From Sphingomonas sp. GC_Shp_5 (GTDB taxonomy: Bacteria; Pseudomonadota; Alphaproteobacteria; Sphingomonadales; Sphingomonadaceae): a stretch of DNA of 64,000 bases. The notes beneath the pieces were generated by a model that was given only the letters and a program-made list of their open reading frames with translations, was not told the DNA's origin and searched no databases. Position numbers and translations under genes: made by a program. Positions 1 through 8,348 of the stretch are shown one piece after another; the first letter of the stretch is position 1, and each line of letters begins with the position of its first letter. The stretch covers positions 109,836 to 173,835 of the forward strand of contig NZ_JALNUP010000007.1 of assembly GCF_026540855.1 (NCBI RefSeq), written 5' to 3'.

Positions 1-191
1 ACGGCTGGCGCACCGCCGACAAGAAGCCGGTCAAGAACGCCGACCTGTGGCAGGCGTTGTTCGACGCGGCGCAGAAGCACGAAATCGAGTGGGTCTGGGT
101 CAAAGGCCATGCCGGCCATCCCGACAATGAACGGGTCGACAAGCTCGCCAGCGACGCCGCGGTGGAAGCGGGACGCAAGCCCGAGGCGTGA
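1..191 (+). CDS. rnhA: Ribonuclease HI, 3' part only
   Basis: The last 62 or so codons of RNase HI, which cuts the RNA strand of RNA:DNA hybrids. The visible piece has the family's C-terminal pattern: a TADKKPVKN stretch, LWQAL, then [17 protein letters not shown], which holds the conserved His of the mobile loop and the last catalytic Asp (NERVD). The reading frame enters from outside the window at base 1 and stops with TGA at 189-191. The start and the first three acidic active-site residues are beyond the window edge. Confidence 0.95.
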   Translation, partial: GWRTADKKPVKNADLWQALFDAAQKHEIEWVWVKGHAGHPDNERVDKLASDAAVEAGRKPEA

Positions 192-201
192 TCGCGATCC
201 G

Positions 202-1293
202 CTACGGCGCGAACCGGCCGGGCGCGTACTGCAACCGATCAATACCGGCATAGCCCTCGCCCAGCGGCTCGCCGAGCAACAGGCTGGCAGCGATGGCAGC
301 CCCCGCCGGCGCGGTCTGGATGCCGAAGCCGCCCTGGCCTGCACACCAGAAGAAGCCGGGCACCAGCGGATCGAAGCCATACACCGGCAGCCGATCCGGC
401 GCGAAGCTGCGCAGCCCCGCCCAACTGCGCTCCACCGTCGTGATCTTCCAATCCACCACCTGCTCGAGTCGGTCGATCGCGATCGCGACATCGAGTTCCT
501 CGGGCGCGGCGTCCCCTGGTGCGGCCGGCGTCTCGTCATGCGGCGACAGCCACACCCGCCCCCCCGCCTCCGGCTTGAAGTAGAAATTTCCGGAGATGTC
601 GGCGACATGCGGCATGGTGGCGGGCGCCGGCGGATCGGTGCGCAGCTGCACGAGCGTTCGCCGGTATGCACGAATCCCGAGTGGCCGCGCGCCGGCCGCG
701 GCCGCCACCTCGTCCGCCCAGGCACCCGCGGCATTGACCAGCACGGAAGCGCTGAAGCTGCCAGCATGGGTCTCCAGCAACCAGCGGCCATTGGCGCGAC
801 TCGCCCGTCTCAGGCCCGCACGCGTAACGATCTCAACGCCGGCGCGGCGCGCGTTCGCCAGGTAGAAGGCATGAAGCGCGGCGACGTCGATATAGGCACA
901 GGTCGGCTCGCTGATGCCGAGCGTCCAATCGGGCTTCAGCCCCGGGATGTACGCCGCCGGATCGACGCGCGCCAACGGCACCGAACTCCGCGCGAAACTT
1001 GCGAGGAACGCGTCGATCCTCGCCGCGTCGCTCGCCCGCCCGATCTGCACGGAGCCGAGCGGAGCGAGAAATCCGCCCTCGCGCAGCGCAGACTCGGACG
1101 CACTGGTCAGGGGCTGGACACCGGGACCGCCATAGGTTTCCGACCAGAAGGCCGCCGAGCGCCCGGTGGCATGATAGCCCGGCTGGTCCTCCGCCTCGAG
1201 CATCAGCACGCGGGCACGCGCGCCCAGTGCCGCTGCCAGGCTGGCGCCGGCCATGCCGGCGCCGACGATGGCAATGTCAAAGGTGGTGGTCAC
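202..1293 (-). CDS. FAD-dependent oxidoreductase, DadA/glycine oxidase-like
   Basis: A 363-residue flavoenzyme of the D-amino-acid/glycine oxidase (DAO) superfamily, predicted to oxidise an amine or amino acid with FAD. The N-terminal Rossmann motif is GAGMAG at residues 11-16, followed by an acidic residue ending strand 2 (LEAE) and the family's GYHATGRSAA segment. The C-terminus has the second FAD contact, WCAGQGGFGIQTAPAG. No signal peptide or membrane segment is seen. It faces RNase HI tail to tail and its start overlaps the stop of the upstream hydrolase gene by a few bases, so the two are probably co-transcribed. Substrate unknown. Confidence 0.85.
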   Translation of the reverse strand: MTTTFDIAIVGAGMAGASLAAALGARARVLMLEAEDQPGYHATGRSAAFWSETYGGPGVQPLTSASESALREGGFLAPLGSVQIGRASDAARIDAFLASFARSSVPLARVDPAAYIPGLKPDWTLGISEPTCAYIDVAALHAFYLANARRAGVEIVTRAGLRRASRANGRWLLETHAGSFSASVLVNAAGAWADEVAAAAGARPLGIRAYRRTLVQLRTDPPAPATMPHVADISGNFYFKPEAGGRVWLSPHDETPAAPGDAAPEELDVAIAIDRLEQVVDWKITTVERSWAGLRSFAPDRLPVYGFDPLVPGFFWCAGQGGFGIQTAPAGAAIAASLLLGEPLGEGYAGIDRLQYAPGRFAP

Positions 1294-2240
1294 GCGGCGC
1301 GTTCATCCAGGAAGCTGTCGATCGCCGCATAGGCCCGCTGCCGGACCGCATCATCCTCACGTAGAATTTCATGCGCCGACTCGGCCCCGAACCGCACCAG
1401 CTCGACATCGGGCAGGCGCGCCGCGAGGCGCAGCGCCGCTGCCGAGTCGACCAGGCCGTCCTGATCGGCGACCAGCATCAGCACCGGCACGGCGAGCGCG
1501 GCGAGACGCGGATCGGCCTGCAGCACCGCACCCGAGCGGAAGGCTTCGCGCACCCAGGCCCAGCTTGGGGGACCGAGCAGCAATTCGGGCTGGCGACCGT
1601 ACCACCAGGCTTCGTCGCCATGGCGCTCGACCGAATGGGTGAGCAGCCGCTGGCGATGGCCGGCGGAGCGCTGGTCCGGCCGCACCCGCCACGCTGCGCG
1701 CGCAGGATCACCGGTGCGCGCCAGTGCACCCGCCACCCACGCACCGATTCGCGAGCCGAGTGGCGAGCGTATGCCGACCATCGGCGCGACCAGCACCGCG
1801 GCGTCCGGCACCACCAGCCCGTCGAGCATCGCGCGCAGCGCCAGATGCCCGCCCATCGAATGCGCGAGCAGCACCGCCGGCCCGGCCTGCCCTGCCGCTT
1901 CCGCTGTCCACGCCTGCCAGAAGGCACCAAGATCGCTTACCAATGCCCCGAAGTCGTCGGCATGGCCGACATGCGGATCGGCGGACAATCGCCCCGAACC
2001 ACCCTGACCGCGCCAGTCGAACGCGGTGACCGACCAGCCACGGCCATGGAGATGCGCGATTACCTCGAGATACTTCTCGACGATGTCGGCGCGGCCACCC
2101 TGGACGAGGATTCGCCCGCGCCCCGCTCCCGGCCAGTCGAATCGACGGTGCAGCCAGCCATCGGGCGCCTGCCAGGAGGAGAAGGTAGCGCCGGCGGGGA
2201 TGGTGCGGCGAAGGGCCATGGAGTCGAGCATCATCGCCAT
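1290..2240 (-). CDS. Alpha/beta hydrolase, lysophospholipase/monoacylglycerol lipase-like
   Basis: About 316 residues. The hydrolase_4 (PldB-like) fold is shown by the nucleophile elbow AHSMGG (Ser near residue 128), the WRGQGGSG oxyanion-side loop, a catalytic Asp in VADQDGLVD and the final His in ESAHEIL. Predicted cytoplasmic serine esterase. The frame stays open far upstream, but that part is antisense to cpaA. Candidate ATGs lie at 2261, 2240, 2231 and 2219, none with a strong ribosome site, so the start is uncertain. Its 3' end overlaps the FAD oxidoreductase start by 4 bases. It is divergent from cpaA. Confidence 0.8.
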   Translation of the reverse strand: MAMMLDSMALRRTIPAGATFSSWQAPDGWLHRRFDWPGAGRGRILVQGGRADIVEKYLEVIAHLHGRGWSVTAFDWRGQGGSGRLSADPHVGHADDFGALVSDLGAFWQAWTAEAAGQAGPAVLLAHSMGGHLALRAMLDGLVVPDAAVLVAPMVGIRSPLGSRIGAWVAGALARTGDPARAAWRVRPDQRSAGHRQRLLTHSVERHGDEAWWYGRQPELLLGPPSWAWVREAFRSGAVLQADPRLAALAVPVLMLVADQDGLVDSAAALRLAARLPDVELVRFGAESAHEILREDDAVRQRAYAAIDSFLDERAA

Positions 2241-2282
2241 GGTTACGTTTTCGCAAGCCATCGCGTCTACCGGTGTGCGCCG

Positions 2283-2744
2283 ATGGGGTGGGACAATGTC
2301 TTCGCGGTCGCGCTGCTCGTAGCGCTCGGGGCCTTGCTGGTATCGGCAGGCATCGAGGATGCGCGCATCCGCGAGATCGCCAATTGGAAGAATGCGGCGA
2401 TCGCGCTGGCCGCGCCCGCCTGGTGGTGGGCGATTGGACTCGGCTGGGCCGACATCGGCGTCCAGCTGATCGTCGCCACCCTGGTATTCGCGATCTTCTG
2501 CGGCTGTTTCGCGATGGGCTGGATGGGCGGCGGCGACGTCAAGCTGATCGCTGCGCTCGCGCTGTGGCTGCCGCTCGGCGGGCTGATTCAGATGCTGATG
2601 GTCATGTCGATCGCGGGCGGCGCCATCACCCTGCTGATGCTGATCGAGCGCACGCTGCGCAAGAAGCAAGGTCAGCTGGAAATCCCTTACGGCGTCGCGA
2701 TCGCCGCGGCGGCGCTGCTCGCATTACCACAAACCGGTTTTTAA
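2283..2744 (+). CDS. cpaA: Prepilin peptidase CpaA/TadV
   Basis: A 153-residue polytopic inner-membrane aspartic peptidase (A24 family) that processes Flp pilin and pseudopilin leaders for the Tad pilus. The two catalytic aspartates fit: one after the first helix (IEDARIREIANW) and one in the GxGD-type motif MGGGDVKL near residue 81. About five hydrophobic helices. It is shorter than classical PilD because the cytoplasmic methyltransferase domain is absent, as is normal for CpaA. It opens the cpaABCDE-tadBC run. No flp pilin gene lies between it and the divergent hydrolase, where one is often found. Confidence 0.9.
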   Translation: MGWDNVFAVALLVALGALLVSAGIEDARIREIANWKNAAIALAAPAWWWAIGLGWADIGVQLIVATLVFAIFCGCFAMGWMGGGDVKLIAALALWLPLGGLIQMLMVMSIAGGAITLLMLIERTLRKKQGQLEIPYGVAIAAAALLALPQTGF

Positions 2745-2766
2745 CCACTTTCCTGCAAATGCTTAT

Positions 2767-2786
2767 CGCCGGTTCAATCACCGGCG
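2767..2786 (+). other. Short hairpin in the cpaA-cpaB gap
   Basis: CGCCGGT at 2767-2773 pairs perfectly with ACCGGCG at 2780-2786 around a 6-base loop. No T-tract follows, so it does not look like an intrinsic terminator. It may affect expression of cpaA relative to cpaB or be incidental in GC-rich DNA. Confidence 0.35.
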
Positions 2787-2806
2787 CTCCGAAAGGCCCG
2801 AGTTAA

Positions 2807-3838
2807 ATGGATAGTCGCAAGATCGTGTTGCTGGTGGGCGCATTGTTCGTCGCCGCCATCACGGCATTCTTCGCCCGCACGCTGATCGCGGGCTCGGGAG
2901 CACCGCAGGCATCTGCCATGGGCCAGCCGGTCGCGCCGATCGATGGCCCCGAGGTGCTGGTCGCGACGCGCGCGCTGCCGGTCGGCACCATTCTCGAGCC
3001 CACCGCCTTCAAGTTCCAGCCCTGGCCCAAGGAACTGGTGGACGGCGCCTATTACATCAAGACCACCACCGATGTCGCCAAGCTGCAGGGCACGGTGGTG
3101 CGCAACGCGATCACCGCCGGCCAGCCGATCACCCAGGGTACGCTGGTGCAGCCCGGCGACCGTGGCTTCCTCGCCGCCGCACTCGGTCCGGGGATGCGCG
3201 CCGTTACCGTGGGTGTGTCGGGCCAGGCCGCGGTTGCAGGCTTCGTCTTCCCAGGCGACCGAGTTGATCTGGTCCTGACCCAGAGCGTCGCGGGTGGCGG
3301 CAACGGCGCCCCGCTCAAGGTGTCCGAAACCATCATGCGCAACGTCCGCGTGCTCGCCACCGATCAGCGGACCGACAACACCGTCGGCGAGAACGGCAAG
3401 AGCCAAGTCAGCACCTTCTCCACCGTCACGGTCGAGGCGACGCCCAAGATGGCCGAGCAACTCGCCGTGGCCAAGACGCTGGGCGATCTGTCGCTGTCGC
3501 TACGCAGCCTTGCCGACAATTCGGCCGAGCTCGAGCAGGCGATCGCCAGCGGCGCGGTCAAGGTGCCCGATGGCGACCCCAAGGCGGAGAAGGCGATGCT
3601 GCTCCAGCTCTCCAGCCAGCCGCAAGTCGGCAACACCACTTTTGCCACCGGGGCCGACGTGTCGCGCTTCCAGCGCAGCAGCGTCCCCGGCAAGTCGATA
3701 GATGGCACCGCACCGATGAACGGTGTGCCGGTCGCCGCCAACACCGGGGGCGTGGCGCCAGCCATTGCTCAGGGTCCCGTCGTGCGCGTCGCGCGCGGCA
3801 CCAGCGTGACCGTAGTTCCGGTCGGGGGGAAGAATTAA
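2807..3838 (+). CDS. cpaB: Flp pilus assembly protein CpaB/RcpC
   Basis: A 343-residue periplasmic pilus assembly protein thought to cooperate with the secretin. An N-terminal membrane anchor spans about residues 5-27 (IVLLVGALFVAAITAFF), then a SAF-type domain (VLVATRALPVGTILEP...) around 47-110 and the RcpC domain with AVTVGVSGQAAVAGFVFPGDRVDLVLTQ. The C-terminal 90 residues are low complexity and Ala/Thr/Val rich. The ATG lies directly before MDSRKIVLL; the stop is one base before the cpaC ATG, so translation is probably coupled. Confidence 0.92.
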   Translation: MDSRKIVLLVGALFVAAITAFFARTLIAGSGAPQASAMGQPVAPIDGPEVLVATRALPVGTILEPTAFKFQPWPKELVDGAYYIKTTTDVAKLQGTVVRNAITAGQPITQGTLVQPGDRGFLAAALGPGMRAVTVGVSGQAAVAGFVFPGDRVDLVLTQSVAGGGNGAPLKVSETIMRNVRVLATDQRTDNTVGENGKSQVSTFSTVTVEATPKMAEQLAVAKTLGDLSLSLRSLADNSAELEQAIASGAVKVPDGDPKAEKAMLLQLSSQPQVGNTTFATGADVSRFQRSSVPGKSIDGTAPMNGVPVAANTGGVAPAIAQGPVVRVARGTSVTVVPVGGKN

Positions 3839-3839
3839 G

Positions 3840-5372
3840 ATGGCTAAGTTGTTGAAGCCGATCGGCCTGCCGCTGGCGATCGCGCTTGTGGCCGCTGCCG
3901 GCGGCGCGGCCTCGGCGCCGGCGCAGAGCATCTCACAGGCCCGCCCGCCGGTGGTCGAGGTCAACACCGGTCGCGGCCGGCTGGTGACCCTCCCGCGGCC
4001 GATGAGCGACCTGTTCGTCGCAGACGACTCGGTGGCCGACGTCCAGGTCCGCTCGCCGACCCAGCTCTACATCTTCGGCAAAAAGACCGGCGAGACCACT
4101 ATCTCCGCCACCACCAAGAGTGGCGCGGTGGTCTATGCCAGCACGGTTCGCGTCGGCAACAATTACGACTCGGTCGGCGCGATGCTCCGCCTCGCCATGC
4201 CGGACGCGCAGATCACCGCCGTACCGATGAACGGGCTGGTGCTGCTCACCGGCACCGTCGCCGGCCCCGGCGATGCCGCGGAAGCCGAGCGGCTGGTCCA
4301 GGCCTATGTCGGCGACACCACCAAGGTGCTCTCGCGCCTCAAGTCGGCGACGCCGCTGCAGGTCAACCTCCAGGTCCGTTTCGCCGAAGTGAACCGCTCG
4401 TTCGCCAAGAACGTCGGCGTCAACCTGCTTACCGCCGATCGCGGCTCGGGCATGCTGTTCGGCAGCACCTCGGGCACTCCCGGCACGATCACCTATGACG
4501 CCACCACCGGCGCCAAGACATCCACCTACGCCGTCGGCGCACAGCGGACCACCTTGGGTCTGGCTGGCCGCCTGCTCGGCGTCGATTTCCTCGGTACGCT
4601 CGACCTCGGCGAGACTACCGGCCAGGTGACCACGCTCGCCAACCCAAACCTCACCGCGCTGTCGGGCGAGACCGGCACCTTCCTCGCCGGCGGCGAAGTG
4701 CCGATCCCGATCGCGCAGGGCCTCGGCACCGTGTCGGTCGAGTACAAGCAATACGGCGTCAGCCTGTCGTACACGCCGACGGTGCTGTCGGATGGCCGCA
4801 TCTCGCTGCGCGTTCGCCCGGAGGTGTCGCAGCTCGATTATTCGAACGCCGTGACGATGAACGGCACCCGCGTGCCGGGCGTCACCACCCGTCGCGCCGA
4901 GACCACCCTTGAGCTCGGTTCCGGCCAGAGCATGATGATCGGTGGCCTGCTGCAGAACAGCCACAACAACTCGCTCGACAAGACGCCCTTCCTTGGCGAC
5001 CTGCCCATCCTCGGCGCGCTATTCCGCTCCAACAGCTGGCAGCGCAACGAGACTGAACTGGTAATCGTGATCACGCCGTATCTGGTGAAGCCGGTCAACA
5101 GCCCGAGCCAAATCGCCCTGCCGACCGACGGCTATCGTTCGCCGAGCGATGCCGCGCGGCTGCTGATGGGCCAGCTCGACGGTGGCCCCTCGGGTACCCC
5201 GCGCCCTGTGCCGCTGATGGTGCCGATGACGCCGCCGCCTCCGACGATCGGTGCCGCCGCGGCGGTCCCCGCCGTGCCGCAACGCGATCCGCAGGCCGTC
5301 GCCGCGGACACCAAATCGACCCCGACCAAGCAGAAGAAGGGCGCCATCCCGACGCCCGGCTTCTCCAACTAA
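3840..5372 (+). CDS. cpaC: Tad pilus outer-membrane secretin CpaC/RcpA
   Basis: A 510-residue protein with a signal peptide (hydrophobic 8-27, AxA-like site near APAQ). An N-terminal pilus domain has the typical LPRPMSDLFVADDSVADVQVRSP stretch, followed by a BON/N1-like segment and the C-terminal type II/III secretin domain with VPIPI, the GVSLSYTPTVL strand and a closing NETELVIVITPYLVKP motif. It forms the outer-membrane channel for the Flp pilus. The last 80 residues are Pro/Ala-rich and extend beyond the secretin core. The ATG follows the cpaB stop directly. Confidence 0.95.
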   Translation: MAKLLKPIGLPLAIALVAAAGGAASAPAQSISQARPPVVEVNTGRGRLVTLPRPMSDLFVADDSVADVQVRSPTQLYIFGKKTGETTISATTKSGAVVYASTVRVGNNYDSVGAMLRLAMPDAQITAVPMNGLVLLTGTVAGPGDAAEAERLVQAYVGDTTKVLSRLKSATPLQVNLQVRFAEVNRSFAKNVGVNLLTADRGSGMLFGSTSGTPGTITYDATTGAKTSTYAVGAQRTTLGLAGRLLGVDFLGTLDLGETTGQVTTLANPNLTALSGETGTFLAGGEVPIPIAQGLGTVSVEYKQYGVSLSYTPTVLSDGRISLRVRPEVSQLDYSNAVTMNGTRVPGVTTRRAETTLELGSGQSMMIGGLLQNSHNNSLDKTPFLGDLPILGALFRSNSWQRNETELVIVITPYLVKPVNSPSQIALPTDGYRSPSDAARLLMGQLDGGPSGTPRPVPLMVPMTPPPPTIGAAAAVPAVPQRDPQAVAADTKSTPTKQKKGAIPTPGFSN

Positions 5373-5394
5373 GCCCGCGAAGGACATGGCTTCG

Positions 5395-6033
5395 ATGATC
5401 AAGCATCCCCTTCTCCTCGCCGCGCTGGCCGCCCCGGCTCTCATGCTGGGTGGCTGCATGGGCACGCAGAACCGCGGCGTCGAATCGGTTCACCAGCCAA
5501 TCGTCGCCCGCGCCGATTACGCGCTGGACCTCGCCACCCGCGGCACCGCGCTCGCGCCCGGCGAAAGCCGCCGGCTTGCTGGCTGGATGAACGTTATGCA
5601 CCTCGGCTTCGGCGACAAGGTCGCGATCGATGATCCCGGCTATGACAGCGTCCGCGCGCGTGACGAAGTGGCCGGCGTCGTTGCCAGCTACGGTCTGCTG
5701 CTCTCGGACGATGCGCCGATCACCAACGCGCCGGTGACGGCGGGGACGATCCGCGTCGTCGTCAGCCGCATGCGCGCCGGCACGCCGGGCTGCCCGGACT
5801 GGTCGCGCAACGCCGCCAACGAATTCGACAGCAACACCTCGTCCAACTTCGGCTGTGCGATCAACGCCAACCTCGCCGCGATGGTCGCCCGTCCCGAAGA
5901 TCTGGTCCACGGCCGCGGCGGCGACACGTTCATCGATACGGCGACGTCGGGCAAGGCCATCGATGCCTATCGCAAGGCGACGCCGACCGGCAACGGCAAC
6001 ACGGTCAAGACCGAAAGCGCGAAGGGCAGCTAA
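5395..6033 (+). CDS. cpaD: Pilus assembly lipoprotein CpaD
   Basis: About 212 residues. A signal peptide ends in a lipobox, LMLGGC, so the mature protein is probably lipid-anchored in the outer membrane next to CpaC. The body matches the CpaD/RcpB-like family (SVHQPIVARADYALDLA, GCPDWSRNA, NFGCAINANLAAMVARPEDLVHGR). I place the start at ATG 5395 because AAGGA at 5380-5384 is spaced 10 bases from it; an ATG at 5386 is only one base from the same site. It sits 22 bases after cpaC and 1 base before cpaE. Confidence 0.88.
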   Translation: MIKHPLLLAALAAPALMLGGCMGTQNRGVESVHQPIVARADYALDLATRGTALAPGESRRLAGWMNVMHLGFGDKVAIDDPGYDSVRARDEVAGVVASYGLLLSDDAPITNAPVTAGTIRVVVSRMRAGTPGCPDWSRNAANEFDSNTSSNFGCAINANLAAMVARPEDLVHGRGGDTFIDTATSGKAIDAYRKATPTGNGNTVKTESAKGS

Positions 6034-6034
6034 G

Positions 6035-7303
6035 ATGAACGCACCTTGGAAACCGGCCGGCAGTGGCCTTCGCGATCCCTTCGCGGCCTATGTCTGCGAC
6101 GAAACCACGCTTGAAACCCTGCGCCCGATCGCCACCGAACTCGGCTGGTCGGTGGACAAGATCTACAAGGGTGGCCTGCGCAACGCTGTCCAGTCGCTGT
6201 CGGTGTCGGCCTCGCCGCAGATCCTGTTTGTCGATCTCGCCGAATCGGGCGATCCGCTGAACGATATCAACGCGCTCGCCGAGGTTTGCGAGCCCGGCAC
6301 GGTGGTGATCGCGGCCGGACAGGTCAACGACGTGCGTCTATATCGCGATCTGGTCGCGAGCGGCATCCAGGATTACCTTCTGAAGCCGCTGCATCCGGAC
6401 ATGTTGCGCGAGGCGTTCGGCCACGCCCAGGCGATGCTCAACGCGCCCAAGCTCGCCGAGGCGGTGATCGACCGGCCGCATGCCTCCACCGCCGTGATCG
6501 GCACGCGTGGCGGTGTTGGTGCCTCGACGATCGCGACCTCGCTTGCCTGGCTGATGAGCGAGCGGGAGAAGCGCACCACTGCGCTGCTCGACCTCGACGT
6601 CCACTTCGGCACCGCGGCGCTGGCGCTCGATCTTGAGCCGGGCCGTGGCCTGACGGACGCCATCGAAAATCCCAGTCGGATCGACGGGCTGTTCATCGAA
6701 CGCGCCATGGTCAAGGCATCGGAAAAGCTCGCGGTGCTCAGCGCCGAGGCACCGATCAATGCGCCGCTGATGACCGACGGCTCGGCCTTCTTCCAGCTCC
6801 AGGAAGAGATGCGCGCCGCCTTCGAATGTACGGTGGTGGATCTGCCACGTGGCATGCTCGTCCAGCATCCGCATCTGATCAGCGACATCCAGTGCGCGGT
6901 GGTGGTCACCGAGCTGACCCTGGCCGCGGCGCGCGACACAATCCGCATCCTCTCGTGGCTCAAGACTAATGCGCCGCAGACCCAGGTGATCGTCGCCGCC
7001 AACCGCTTGCACGCGACCGGTCAGCTCGAGATCAGCCGCAAGGACTTCGAAGGCTCGATCGAGCGCCGCATCGATTTCGTGGTGCCGTTCGACCAGAAGC
7101 TCGCCGCCCAGGCTGCCAAGCTCGGCAAGCCGATGGCGGAGGCCGGCAAGAACTCGAAGACGATCGCCCCGCTGATCGAGATGCTCGGCCGCGTGCTCTA
7201 CGTCGCGGAGGAGAGCAGCAGCGACACCAAGGGGGCCGCCAAGGGCAGCACCAAGGGCAAGTCGCTGATCTCGTCGCTGATGGCAAAGCGCGCCAAGAAA
7301 TGA
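6035..7303 (+). CDS. cpaE: Pilus assembly ATPase-like protein CpaE/TadZ
   Basis: A 422-residue MinD/ParA-superfamily protein that positions the Tad machine. Residues 15-130 form a receiver-like N-terminal domain without a clear phosphoacceptor cluster. A MinD-like ATPase follows, with the deviant Walker A GTRGGVGAST at 156-165 and DLDVHFG as the switch/Walker A' region. The GGVGAST form, lacking the second Lys, is common in CpaE. The C-terminus is Lys/Ser-rich. The ATG overlaps nothing and sits one base after the cpaD stop. Immediately downstream is a hairpin, and cpaF is missing. Confidence 0.9.
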   Translation: MNAPWKPAGSGLRDPFAAYVCDETTLETLRPIATELGWSVDKIYKGGLRNAVQSLSVSASPQILFVDLAESGDPLNDINALAEVCEPGTVVIAAGQVNDVRLYRDLVASGIQDYLLKPLHPDMLREAFGHAQAMLNAPKLAEAVIDRPHASTAVIGTRGGVGASTIATSLAWLMSEREKRTTALLDLDVHFGTAALALDLEPGRGLTDAIENPSRIDGLFIERAMVKASEKLAVLSAEAPINAPLMTDGSAFFQLQEEMRAAFECTVVDLPRGMLVQHPHLISDIQCAVVVTELTLAAARDTIRILSWLKTNAPQTQVIVAANRLHATGQLEISRKDFEGSIERRIDFVVPFDQKLAAQAAKLGKPMAEAGKNSKTIAPLIEMLGRVLYVAEESSSDTKGAAKGSTKGKSLISSLMAKRAKK

Positions 7304-7304
7304 C

Positions 7305-7334
7305 CCCCGCCGCCCGCTTCGGCGGGGCGGTTTT
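7305..7334 (+). terminator. Terminator-like hairpin between cpaE and tadB
   Basis: CCCCGCC at 7305-7311 pairs with GGCGGGG at 7321-7327 around a 9-base loop; CGG and then TTTT follow. The T-tract is short and offset by three bases, so it may only attenuate transcription from cpaE into tadB. It sits just where cpaF is normally encoded. Confidence 0.5.
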
Positions 7335-7358
7335 GACGACTGGAGGCTGTTCGCCGCA

Positions 7359-8330
7359 ATGGACTTGATGCCGCTCCTGATGGTGTTCCTGGGCTCCTTC
7401 GCGGTGCTGGCGCTGCTGCTGTTCGCGTTCAGCGGCCCCTCGCCGCAGCGCGCGCAGACGCGACGGCTGGCGACGGTGCGGGAGCGCCATGGCGACGGCG
7501 CAGTGGTCGAGGCGCAGATGCGCAAGATCACCGCCGGGCGCGCTAAGACCAAGACCGATGTCGCCTTCGGCCGCATCCTCCCCAACCCCGCTCAGCTCGC
7601 CAAGCGCTTGGCGATGACCGGCAAGGACTGGACCGTCGGCCGCTATGGCCAGGCGAGCGCCGCGATCCTGGTGGTCGTCGCCGCGCTGCTCTGGTTCAAG
7701 GGCGCGCCGCTTCTGCTCGCGCTGTTCCTCGGCATGTTCATGGGCGCCGGCATCCCGCATTTCATCGTTGGCTTCTTCATCAAGCGCCGCATCGCCAATT
7801 TCACCGCAAAGTTCCCCGACGCGATCGAGTTGCTCGTGCGTGGCCTTCGCTCGGGCCTCCCCGTCACCGAGACGATCGGCGTCGTCGGCCAGGAGATGAA
7901 GGGCCCGGTTGGCGAGGAATTTCGCATGGTATCCGACAAGATGAAGATCGGCCGCTCGATGGACGCGGCACTGCAGGACACCGCGGATCGGCTCGGCACG
8001 CCCGAATTCCAATTCTTCGTCATCACCATCGCCATTCAGCGCGAGACCGGTGGCAATCTGGCGGAGACGCTCGCCAATCTAGCCACCGTGCTGCGCCAGC
8101 GCGGGCAGATGAAGCTCAAGATCAAGGCGATGTCGTCGGAGTCCAAGGCGTCTGCGTACATCGTCGGCTCGCTGCCGTTCATCGTCTTCGGCATGATCTG
8201 GATGATCAACGCCGGCTACATGCAAAATTTCTTCGTCGATCAGCGGCTGATGATCGCCGGCATCGGCGGGCTGCTGTGGATGGGCATCGGCGCCTTCATC
8301 ATGGCCAAGATGGTCAACTTCGAAATTTAA
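7359..8330 (+). CDS. tadB: Tad pilus inner-membrane platform protein TadB
   Basis: A 323-residue type II secretion F-domain protein, one of two platform proteins that couple the ATPase to pilus growth. Hydrophobic segments lie at about 5-25 and 98-140, and a C-terminal pair near 265-318. The central cytoplasmic F domain has KFPDAIELLVRGLRSGLPVTETI and the QRETGGNLAETLANL signature. GGAGG at 7342-7346 precedes the ATG. It is followed by tadC after 18 bases. Confidence 0.92.
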   Translation: MDLMPLLMVFLGSFAVLALLLFAFSGPSPQRAQTRRLATVRERHGDGAVVEAQMRKITAGRAKTKTDVAFGRILPNPAQLAKRLAMTGKDWTVGRYGQASAAILVVVAALLWFKGAPLLLALFLGMFMGAGIPHFIVGFFIKRRIANFTAKFPDAIELLVRGLRSGLPVTETIGVVGQEMKGPVGEEFRMVSDKMKIGRSMDAALQDTADRLGTPEFQFFVITIAIQRETGGNLAETLANLATVLRQRGQMKLKIKAMSSESKASAYIVGSLPFIVFGMIWMINAGYMQNFFVDQRLMIAGIGGLLWMGIGAFIMAKMVNFEI

Positions 8331-8348
8331 GGGACGGACAAGCAGGAC

